Below are positions 44,821 through 52,569 of a DNA stretch of 64,000 nt, one piece after another. This DNA is from Streptomyces roseicoloratus (lineage in GTDB: Bacteria > Actinomycetota > Actinomycetes > Streptomycetales > Streptomycetaceae). Each line of letters opens with the position of its first letter. Within the stretch, counting starts at the first letter, position 1. The stretch is from NCBI RefSeq assembly GCF_004117935.1, contig NZ_SDOY01000156.1, positions 1-64,000 on the forward strand. Reading direction: 5' to 3'. A model generated the notes under the pieces. That model made no database searches, was not told the origin of the DNA, and saw nothing but the letters and a program-made list of their open reading frames with translations. Both the position numbers and the translations under genes were made by a program.

Positions 44821-46119
44821 GTGAAGCTGCCCGCCCGCACCGCCCTCGCCACCCTCGCCGCCGCCCTCGTCACCCTCACCGCCTGCGCCCCGCAGACCTC
44901 CGGCGGCACGGCCACCGCCGACGAGAAGACCGGCACCCTGCGCGTCTGGCTCTTCCAGGAGGTCGCCAACAAGCCCAAGGAACAGGTCGTCGACCGGGTC
45001 GTCGCCGCCTTCGAGCAGCAGCACGCGGGCGCGAAGGTCGAGGTCGAGTACATCCCCGTCGACAGCCGCGCCCAGCGCATCAAGGCCGCCTTCAACGACC
45101 CCGCCTCCGCGCCCGACCTCGTCGAGTACGGCAACACCGACACCGCGTCGTACGTCAAGGACGGCGGACTCGCCGACGTCACCGCCGAGTTCGGCGCCTG
45201 GCCCGAGGCCAAGGACACCGATCCCGCCGCCCGGGCCTCCGTCACCGTCGGCGGAAAGGTCTACGGCGCCCCGTTCTTCGTCGGCGTCCGCGCCCTCTAC
45301 TACCGCACCGACGTCTTCCGCGAGCTCGGCCTCGCCGCCCCCAGGACCCAGGCCGAACTGATCGCGACCGCGAAGAAGGTCCGCAAGGCCAGGCCCGAGC
45401 TGTACGGGCTCGCCGTCGGCGGCGCCTACACCTACGGGGCCCTGCCCTTCATCTGGGCCCACGGCGGCGAACTCGCCACCGCCGAAGGGGACTCGTACCG
45501 CTCGGCGATCGCCGGCGAGGCCGCCCGCAAGGGCATCACCGCCTACACCTCCCTCTTCGGCGACGACAACTGCCCGGCCGCCAAGTGCGCCGAGATGGGC
45601 GGCAACGCCACCGTCACCGCCTTCGCCTCCGGCAAGGCCGCCATGGCCATCGGCGGCGACTTCAGCCACGCCGCCGTCGAGGCCGGCGCGGTCAAGGGCA
45701 AGTACGCCGTGGTGCCGCTGCCCGGCACCACGCCCGGCTCCATCGCCCCCGCCTTCGCCGGCGGCAACAACATCGGCGTCCTCAGGAGCACCCGCCACCG
45801 CACCCTCGCCGTCGACCTGATGAAGGCCCTCGCCGGCAAGGACACCCAGGCCCGGCTCTTCGACGCGCTCGGCTTCCTGCCCACGTACACCGACGTGCGC
45901 CGGCAGGCCGCGCAGAAGCAGCCGTTCGTGCAACCGTTCATCGACACCCTCGGCGCCGGCGCCCGCTTCGTCCCCGCCTCGGCCGGCTGGGGGCGGATCG
46001 ACGCCTCGCTCGTGCTGCCGACGATGTTCCAGGAGGTCGTCAGCGGCCGGAAGGACGTCAGGACCGCGTCCGGCGACGCCGCCAGGAAGATGGACGCGGC
46101 CTTCGCGGCGGCGGGCTGA
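44821..46119 (+). CDS. Sugar-binding lipoprotein of ABC importer
   Basis: 432 residues from GTG 44821 with GGAGGGG upstream. Lipobox TLTAC (Cys22). Family 1 solute-binding fold: RVWLFQEVANKPKEQVVDRV, VGGAYTYGALPFIWAHGG, NNIGVL. With the permeases and the GH20 enzyme behind it, the likely substrate is an N-acetylglucosamine oligomer or similar amino-sugar compound, by analogy with the das system (not proof). First gene of a four-gene operon. Confidence 0.93.
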   Translation: MKLPARTALATLAAALVTLTACAPQTSGGTATADEKTGTLRVWLFQEVANKPKEQVVDRVVAAFEQQHAGAKVEVEYIPVDSRAQRIKAAFNDPASAPDLVEYGNTDTASYVKDGGLADVTAEFGAWPEAKDTDPAARASVTVGGKVYGAPFFVGVRALYYRTDVFRELGLAAPRTQAELIATAKKVRKARPELYGLAVGGAYTYGALPFIWAHGGELATAEGDSYRSAIAGEAARKGITAYTSLFGDDNCPAAKCAEMGGNATVTAFASGKAAMAIGGDFSHAAVEAGAVKGKYAVVPLPGTTPGSIAPAFAGGNNIGVLRSTRHRTLAVDLMKALAGKDTQARLFDALGFLPTYTDVRRQAAQKQPFVQPFIDTLGAGARFVPASAGWGRIDASLVLPTMFQEVVSGRKDVRTASGDAARKMDAAFAAAG

Positions 46120-46129
46120 GGCGTACCCG

Positions 46130-47116
46130 ATGACCCTCACGGCAACCCGCCCGGGCAAGGGCAGCGGCGCCGCGCGACCCCGGCGCTCCGCGCCACGGCG
46201 GACCGGTCGCGGGACCGGTCGCCGGGGCGGCCGCCGGGCCGGCTCCGCCTGGACGCCCTGGCTCTATCTGCTGCCCGCCCTCGCCGTCCTCGGCGGGCTC
46301 CTCGTCTACCCGCTCTACCAGCTCGGCCTGATCTCCTTCCTGGAGTACACCCAGGCCCAGGTCAGCGGCGGCCGGCCCACCTCCTTCCGGGGCTTCGGCA
46401 ACTACACCGACCTCTTCTCCGACCCCCAGTTCCGGCAGGTCCTCCTCGCCACCGTCCTCTTCGCCGCCGCCTGCGTGGTCGCCACCCTCGCCGTCGGCTG
46501 CGCCCTCGCCGTCCTCCTCACCCGTGTCCGCGCCCTGCCCCGGCTCGCCCTGATGCTCGCCGCGCTGGGCGCCTGGGCCACCCCGGCCGTCACCGGATCC
46601 ACCGTCTGGGTCTTCCTGTTCGACCCCGACCACGGTCCCGTCAACCGCCTGCTCGGCCTCGGCGACTTCTCATGGACGTACGGGCGCTACAGCGCCTTCG
46701 CGCTGGTCCTCATGGAGGTCGTCTGGTGCTCGTTCCCGTTCGTGATGGTCACCGTCTACGCGGGCATCAGGGCCGTCCCGGCCGAGGTCCTGGAGGCCGC
46801 CGCGCTCGACGGCGCGTCCCCGTGGCGGACCTGGCGCTCCGTCACGGCCCCGATGCTGCGGCCGGTCCTCGTGGTCGTCACGATCCAGTCGATCATCTGG
46901 GACTTCAAGATCTTCACCCAGATCTACGTGATGACGGGCGGCGGCGGCATCGCGGGACAGAACCTCGTCCTCAACGTGTACGCCTACCAGAAGGCCTTCG
47001 CCTCCTCCCAGTACAGCCTCGGCTCCGCCATCGGCGTCGTCATGCTGCTGATCCTGCTGGCGGTGACCCTGGTCCACCTCAGGCTGCTGCGCGGGCAGGG
47101 GGAGGAGGAGCGGTGA
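46130..47116 (+). CDS. Sugar ABC permease, MalF type
   Basis: 328 residues; a basic Arg/Gly-rich N-terminus (1-40) then six helices, first WTPWLYLLPALAVLGGLLVYPLY. EAA loop VLEAAALDGASPWRTWRSV. Starts 10 nt after the lipoprotein stop; its stop overlaps the next permease start (GTGA, 47113-47116). It forms the channel with the next permease. Confidence 0.93.
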   Translation: MTLTATRPGKGSGAARPRRSAPRRTGRGTGRRGGRRAGSAWTPWLYLLPALAVLGGLLVYPLYQLGLISFLEYTQAQVSGGRPTSFRGFGNYTDLFSDPQFRQVLLATVLFAAACVVATLAVGCALAVLLTRVRALPRLALMLAALGAWATPAVTGSTVWVFLFDPDHGPVNRLLGLGDFSWTYGRYSAFALVLMEVVWCSFPFVMVTVYAGIRAVPAEVLEAAALDGASPWRTWRSVTAPMLRPVLVVVTIQSIIWDFKIFTQIYVMTGGGGIAGQNLVLNVYAYQKAFASSQYSLGSAIGVVMLLILLAVTLVHLRLLRGQGEEER

Positions 47117-48072
47117 GCGCCCCGCAGCCGCCCCGGCCCCCGAGCACCCCGCGCACCCTCGGAGCCCGCGGGCCCGGGGCACTCCAGACCCGCGGGCCCG
47201 GAAGCCTCCGGACGCGCGGGCCCGGGCAGACGCCCGGGAGGACCCTGATCCGCCGCCCCCGGCGGCTAGCCGCCGAGGCCGCCGCCCTGCTCGTCGCCGC
47301 CGTGGTCGCCTTCCCGCTGTACTGGATGGTCCTCTCCGCCCTCAGACCGGCCGGCGAGATCCAGTCCGCCCGGCCGCGCCCCTGGACCCTGTCGCCGTCC
47401 CTCGACTCCTTCCGCCGGGTCTTCGACCAGCAGGAGTTCGGCCGCTACTTCCTCAACTCGCTGGTCGTCGCCGGCACGGTGGTCCTCGCCTCCACCGTCA
47501 TCGCCTTCCTCGCGGCCACCGCCGTCACCCGGTTCCGCTTCCGCTTCCGGACCACCCTGCTCGTGATGTTCCTGGTCGCGCAGATGGTGCCCGTCGAGGC
47601 GCTGGCGATCCCGCTGTTCTTCCTCATGCGGGACTTCGGGCAGCTCAACACCCTCGGCTCGCTGATCCTCCCGCACCTCGCCTTCTCGCTCCCCTTCGCG
47701 ATCTGGATGCTGCGCGGCTTCGTGAAGGCGGTGCCGGAGGCACTGGAGGAACAGGCGACGATCGACGGCGCGAGCCGCACCCGCTTCCTGTGGCAGATCC
47801 TCTTCCCGCTGGTCCTCCCGGGACTCGTCGCGACGAGCGTCTTCTCCTTCATCTCGACCTGGAACGACTTCCTCTTCGCGAAGTCCTTCATCATCAGCGA
47901 CACCTCGCGGTCCACCCTGCCGATGGCCCTGCTCGTCTTCTTCAAGCCCGACGAGAACGACTGGGGAGGCATCATGGCCGGCTCGACCGTGATGACCGTC
48001 CCGGTGCTCGTCTTCTTCGTACTCGTACAGCGCCGCCTGGTCTCGGGACTGGGCGGGGCGGTGAAGGACTGA
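47113..48072 (+). CDS. Sugar ABC permease, MalG type
   Basis: 319 residues from GTG 47113. Residues 1-50 are repeated GARGPG/RGPG-type disordered sequence, then six helices and the EAA loop EEQATIDGASRTRFLWQIL; C-terminus LVSGLGGAVKD. Coupled to the previous permease by 4-nt overlap. No ATPase gene follows, so a shared MsiK is inferred. Confidence 0.93.
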   Translation: MSAPQPPRPPSTPRTLGARGPGALQTRGPGSLRTRGPGQTPGRTLIRRPRRLAAEAAALLVAAVVAFPLYWMVLSALRPAGEIQSARPRPWTLSPSLDSFRRVFDQQEFGRYFLNSLVVAGTVVLASTVIAFLAATAVTRFRFRFRTTLLVMFLVAQMVPVEALAIPLFFLMRDFGQLNTLGSLILPHLAFSLPFAIWMLRGFVKAVPEALEEQATIDGASRTRFLWQILFPLVLPGLVATSVFSFISTWNDFLFAKSFIISDTSRSTLPMALLVFFKPDENDWGGIMAGSTVMTVPVLVFFVLVQRRLVSGLGGAVKD

Positions 48073-48085
48073 CAGGACGGACGCG

Positions 48086-49897
48086 ATGACCGTGCAACAG
48101 CCGTACCCCGGCATGGACCTGATCCCGGCGCCCCTCGCCATGGAGGTACGCGGCAGCTCGACCGGGTACGTCTCCCTGGACGAACGCACCACCCTCGACG
48201 CCGGACCCGGCACGCACGACACCGCCCGCTGGCTGCGGGCGACGCTCGGCGCCGCCACCGGCCTCCCGCTCGCCGACGGCGCCGGCCCCTTCGCCGTACG
48301 CCTGCGGATCAGCGCCGACGTACGGCGCGCGTACGGCCCCGAGGGCTACCGGCTGAGCACCGACGGCTCCGCCGCCGAGACGACCGGCGCGCCCGGGGCG
48401 CCCAGCACGACCGGAGTGCCCCGGGCGTCCAGCGCGCCCGAGTCATCCGAGTCATCCGAGGCACCCATGGCACCCATGGCACCCGAATCCGAGACATCCG
48501 GGTCGGCCGGCGCCGCCGTCCTCATCGAAGGCGGCGGCCCCGCGGGCGTGTTCTGGGGCGCCCAGACCCTCCGGCAGCTCCTCGGGCCCGACGCCCACCG
48601 CAAGGCACGCCTGGTGCGCGGCGCGCGCGACTGGGACCTGCCCCTGGTCACCGTCACCGACGCGCCCCGCTTCCCCTGGCGCGGCCTCATGCTCGACGTC
48701 GCCCGCCACTTCATGCCCAAGGACGACGTCCTGCGACAGCTCGACCTGATGGCCGCGCACAAGCTGAACGTGCTGCACCTGCACCTCACCGACGACCAGG
48801 GCTGGCGCCTCGAGATCAGGCGGCACCCGCGCCTCACCGAGGTCGGGGCATGGCGGGCGCGCAGCAAGTGGGGACACCGGGCCTCACCGCTGTGGAACGA
48901 GACGCCGCACGGCGGCTACTACACGCAGGACGACATCCGCGAGATCGTCGGCTACGCCGCCGACCGGCATATCTCGGTCGTCCCCGAGATCGACGTGCCG
49001 GGCCACTCGCAGGCCGCCATCGCCGCGTACCCCGAACTCGGCAACACCGACGTCATCGACACCACCGCCCTCTCCGTCTGGGACACCTGGGGAGTCAGTC
49101 CGAACGTACTCGCCCCCACTGACAACGTCCTGCGCTTCTACGAGGAGGTGCTCGAAGAGGTCCTCGACCTCTTCCCGGCCGAGGTCTCGCCCTTCGTCCA
49201 CATCGGCGGCGACGAGTGCCCCAAGGACCAGTGGAAGGCCTCGCCCGCCGCCCGGGCCCGGATCGGGGAACTGGGCGTCGGCGACGCGGACGGTCTCCAG
49301 TCCTGGTTCGTCCGGCACTTCGACCGCTGGCTCGCCGAGCGCGGCCGCCGCCTCATCGGCTGGGACGAGATCCTGGAAGGCGGGCTCGCGCCCGGCGCCG
49401 CCGTGTCCTCCTGGCGCGGCTACGCGGGCGGGATCGCCGCCGCCGAGGCCGGCCACGACGTGGTGATGTGCCCCGAACAGCACGTCTACCTCGACCACCG
49501 GCAGGCGCCCGGCGACGACGAGCCGATGCCCATCGGGTACGTGCGGACGCTCGCGGACGTCTACCGCTTCGAGCCCGTCCCGCCCGGCCTGTCCGCCGCC
49601 GCGGCGGCCCACGTCATGGGAACCCAGGCCAACGTGTGGACCGAGGTGATGGAGAACCGGGCCCGCGTCGACTACCAGACCCAGCCGCGGCTCGCCGCCT
49701 TCGCCGAGGTCGCCTGGTCCCGGCTGCCCGCCCCCGAGGTACGTGATCTCGCCGATTTCGAACGCCGCATGACCACCCACTACCGCCGGCTCGACGCCCT
49801 CGGCGTCGACTACCGGCCGCCCTCCGGCCCCCGCCCCTGGCAGCGCCGCCCCGGTGTTCTCGGCCGTCCCCTGGAGGGGGAGCCCCCGAACGTGTGA
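48086..49897 (+). CDS. GH20 beta-N-acetylhexosaminidase
   Basis: 603 residues with no signal peptide, so it acts inside the cell on imported amino-sugar oligomers. N-terminal GH20b domain (1-190), then the TIM barrel: RGLMLDVARHFMP, LHLHLTDDQGWRLEI, catalytic Asp376-Glu377 in VHIGGDECP (substrate-assisted mechanism). Residues 96-143 are an Ala/Pro/Ser/Glu insert within GH20b, made of short repeats, and not part of the fold. 13 nt after the permease and thus the last gene of the operon. Confidence 0.94.
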   Translation: MTVQQPYPGMDLIPAPLAMEVRGSSTGYVSLDERTTLDAGPGTHDTARWLRATLGAATGLPLADGAGPFAVRLRISADVRRAYGPEGYRLSTDGSAAETTGAPGAPSTTGVPRASSAPESSESSEAPMAPMAPESETSGSAGAAVLIEGGGPAGVFWGAQTLRQLLGPDAHRKARLVRGARDWDLPLVTVTDAPRFPWRGLMLDVARHFMPKDDVLRQLDLMAAHKLNVLHLHLTDDQGWRLEIRRHPRLTEVGAWRARSKWGHRASPLWNETPHGGYYTQDDIREIVGYAADRHISVVPEIDVPGHSQAAIAAYPELGNTDVIDTTALSVWDTWGVSPNVLAPTDNVLRFYEEVLEEVLDLFPAEVSPFVHIGGDECPKDQWKASPAARARIGELGVGDADGLQSWFVRHFDRWLAERGRRLIGWDEILEGGLAPGAAVSSWRGYAGGIAAAEAGHDVVMCPEQHVYLDHRQAPGDDEPMPIGYVRTLADVYRFEPVPPGLSAAAAAHVMGTQANVWTEVMENRARVDYQTQPRLAAFAEVAWSRLPAPEVRDLADFERRMTTHYRRLDALGVDYRPPSGPRPWQRRPGVLGRPLEGEPPNV

Positions 49898-50140
49898 CGG
49901 CACCTACCGCCCGGTGTCACCCAAGAGCGGCAAAACGGAACTCCCGGTCCCCGAGGGGGTCTCCCGGCATCCTGGACGGAACCGTCCCTTCGCGGACCCT
50001 CGCGACGAACGGCTCGGAAGATGTGCCAGAGTTGCCACGTCCGGGCTGTGAGCACGTACGGTACGCCCACACAGGCGTGACACAGGCGTGACAGCCGGGG
50101 ACGGTCGGGGATCACCGGGACACCGGGAAGGGGCAGCGGG
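49898..50140. other. Gap with 11-bp direct repeat before the XDH operon
   Basis: 243 bp. CACAGGCGTGA is repeated head to tail at 50070-50080 and 50081-50091, one helical turn apart, and may be a regulator site. A GGGAAGGGG ribosome site precedes the TTG at 50141. Confidence 0.5.
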
Positions 50141-51028
50141 TTGACCACGCACGCACCACAGACGGCATCACGGGCGGCGCGAGCCGTGACGCTGCCCGCC
50201 TCGCTCGACGAGGCCGTGGCAGCGCTCACGGCCATGCCGGCCGCCGTTCCCGTGGCCGGCGGCACCGACCTGATGGCCGCCGTCAACCGCGGGCAGCTGC
50301 GCCCCGCAGGACTCGTCGGACTCGGCCGGATCAACGAGATCCGCGGCTGGCAGTACCAGGACGGACACGCCCTGCTCGGCGCCGGCCTCACCCACGCCCG
50401 GATGGGCCGCCCCGACTTCGCGGCGCTCATCCCGGCCCTGGCCGCCGCCTCGCGCGTCGCGGGCCCGCCGCAGATCCGCAACGCCGGCACCCTCGGCGGC
50501 AACGTCGTCTCCGCCGCGCCCACCGGTGACTCGCTGCCCGTGCTCGCCGCGCTCGAGGCCGAGCTGGTCGTCGTCGGGCCGCTCGGCACCCGCGAGCTGC
50601 CCGTCGGCCACCTCCTGGCAGGCCGCGACATGCTGGCGCCCGGCGAACTCGTCGCTTTCGTGCGCGTGCCGCTGCTGCACGCCCCGCAGGTCTTCCTGAA
50701 GGCCACCGGCCGCACCGGCCCGGCCCGCGCCACCGCCTCCGTCGCCGTCGTCCTCGACCCGGCGCGCCGCGGCGTGCGCTGCGCGGTCGGCGCCATCGCG
50801 CCGATGCCGCTGCGGCCCCTGGAGGCCGAGCAGTGGATCGCCTCGCTGGTCGACTGGGACGCGGAGCGGGGCCTGGCGCCGGAGGCGCTGACCGCGTTCG
50901 GCGAGTACGTCGCCGCCGCGTGCATTCCGGACCCGGAGGGCGACGAGCCGTTGCCGCCCGCCGTACTGCACCTGCGGCGCACGGTCGCCGCGCTGTCCCG
51001 ACGGGCACTGGGGAGGGCGCTGTCGTGA
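50141..51028 (+). CDS. Xanthine-dehydrogenase-type FAD-binding subunit
   Basis: 295 residues, TTG start. FAD-binding motifs VAGGTDLMAAVNRG and IRNAGTLGGNVVSAAPTGDSLP are intact, as in the XDH family medium subunit. Passes electrons from the iron-sulphur subunit to NAD or another acceptor. Stop overlaps the next start by 4 nt. First gene of a FAD - FeS - Mo operon. Confidence 0.92.
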   Translation: MTTHAPQTASRAARAVTLPASLDEAVAALTAMPAAVPVAGGTDLMAAVNRGQLRPAGLVGLGRINEIRGWQYQDGHALLGAGLTHARMGRPDFAALIPALAAASRVAGPPQIRNAGTLGGNVVSAAPTGDSLPVLAALEAELVVVGPLGTRELPVGHLLAGRDMLAPGELVAFVRVPLLHAPQVFLKATGRTGPARATASVAVVLDPARRGVRCAVGAIAPMPLRPLEAEQWIASLVDWDAERGLAPEALTAFGEYVAAACIPDPEGDEPLPPAVLHLRRTVAALSRRALGRALS

Positions 51029-52569
51029 GCGACGAGGCACGGGGAAACCACGGACACGACGGGCCCCACGGGTCCCACGGGCCCCACGGCTCGGGCGGCT
51101 GGGAGCCGATCCCGCAGAGCGAGGGCTACGACGGCGACGCCACGGCCTTCGTGCAGCTGCCGCCCGACTTCATGCTGGACGGCATCCCGCTGGAGGCCCC
51201 GGGCCACGGCTACGTGCCGCCGATGATCGTCCCGCTGACGCCGCTGGCCCAGACCGACCCGTCGGCGACGGGCACGTGGCCGGTGCCACCGCCGGCGGAG
51301 CCCGTACCCGGGCAGGGGCAGGAACAGGTACCCGGGCAGGAGTTCCAGGAGTACGGGCAGGAGTACGGGCGGGAATACGCGCCGGCGTACGACACCGAGC
51401 CCGCGCCCGCGCCTGCGTACGAGTCGGCGCCCGCGCCCGCGTACGATGCCGGGCCGGGTTCGACGGGGCAGTGGACCATCCCGACGGTCGAGGACGGCAC
51501 GGACGGCCTCGACGACTCGGGCGAGTACACGGCGTCCCGGCTCGCCCAGTACGCGAGCGGCGCCCCCGCGACCCTGCCGGGCGGCGCGCCGGCGCCGTGG
51601 GCGGTGACGGAGCCGGAGCCGGAGCCGATCGCGGACCTGGGTGCGGAGCCCGAGCCGGAGCCGGTCGCCGAGGAGACGGCGGAGCCCGTACCCGTACCGG
51701 AATCCGCCTCCGTACAGGAGCCCGTCCCCGCATCCGTACAGGAACCCGTACAGGAACCCGTAGAGGAATCCGCGGAACCGGATCCGGCGCCCGAGCCGGA
51801 GTCGGATCCCGTGCCGGAGCCGGATCCCGTGCCCGAGCCGGAGCTCGTGCTTCCGCGGGAGTCGCTCGACGCCGCTCCCACGGACGCCGCCGGGGCGAGG
51901 TTCGACGACGTCGTCCCCGGTGACAGCCGGGACAGCGACGAGCACCCCACCAGCGCGTACACCTTGCGTGTGAACGGCGTCGACCGGCCCGTCACCGACT
52001 CCTGGATCGGCGAGTCGCTGCTCTACGTGCTGCGGGAGCGGCTCGGCCTCGCCGGGGCCAAGGACGGCTGCTCGCAGGGCGAGTGCGGCGCGTGCAACGT
52101 GCAGGTCGACGGCCGGCTCGTCGCCTCCTGCCTGGTGCCGGCGGCCACGGCGGCCGGCTCCGAGGTGCGGACGGTCGAGGGCCTCGCCGTGGACGGCGAG
52201 CCGTCCGATGTGCAGCGGGCGCTGGCGAAGTGCGGCGTGCAGTGCGGTTTCTGCATCCCGGGCATGGCGATGACCGTGCACGACCTGCTCGAGGGCAATC
52301 ACGCGCCGACCGAGCTGGAGACCCGTCAGGCGCTGTGCGGCAACCTGTGCCGCTGCTCGGGCTACCGCGGTGTCCTCGACGCCGTGAACGAGATCGTCGC
52401 GGGGCGTGGGGCCGGGGCGGAATCCGCGCAGTCGGCGTCGCCGTCGGCGGCGTCCCCGTCCTCGATGCAGTCCCCGTCCTCGGTGCCGTCCTCGTCCTCG
52501 TCCCCGGACGGGGCGGCCGCCCGTATCCCGCACCAGATTCCCCACCCGCACGACGGAGGCACGGCGTGA
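51025..52569 (+). CDS. [2Fe-2S] subunit of XDH-type hydroxylase with long disordered N-terminus
   Basis: 514 residues; only 312-460 are the usual small subunit. Cys349, 354, 357 and 369 bind the plant-type cluster and Cys407/410 with 438/442/444 (some fewer needed) the CO-dehydrogenase-type cluster. The first 310 residues are Pro/Glu/Gly-rich with repeats such as EPEPEP, PEPDPVPEP, SVQEPVPASVQEPVQEPV. The tail after 465 is Ser-rich. An extension of this size is unusual for the family; it may tether the enzyme or a partner. GTGA overlaps on both sides. Confidence 0.9.
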   Translation: MSDEARGNHGHDGPHGSHGPHGSGGWEPIPQSEGYDGDATAFVQLPPDFMLDGIPLEAPGHGYVPPMIVPLTPLAQTDPSATGTWPVPPPAEPVPGQGQEQVPGQEFQEYGQEYGREYAPAYDTEPAPAPAYESAPAPAYDAGPGSTGQWTIPTVEDGTDGLDDSGEYTASRLAQYASGAPATLPGGAPAPWAVTEPEPEPIADLGAEPEPEPVAEETAEPVPVPESASVQEPVPASVQEPVQEPVEESAEPDPAPEPESDPVPEPDPVPEPELVLPRESLDAAPTDAAGARFDDVVPGDSRDSDEHPTSAYTLRVNGVDRPVTDSWIGESLLYVLRERLGLAGAKDGCSQGECGACNVQVDGRLVASCLVPAATAAGSEVRTVEGLAVDGEPSDVQRALAKCGVQCGFCIPGMAMTVHDLLEGNHAPTELETRQALCGNLCRCSGYRGVLDAVNEIVAGRGAGAESAQSASPSAASPSSMQSPSSVPSSSSSPDGAAARIPHQIPHPHDGGTA

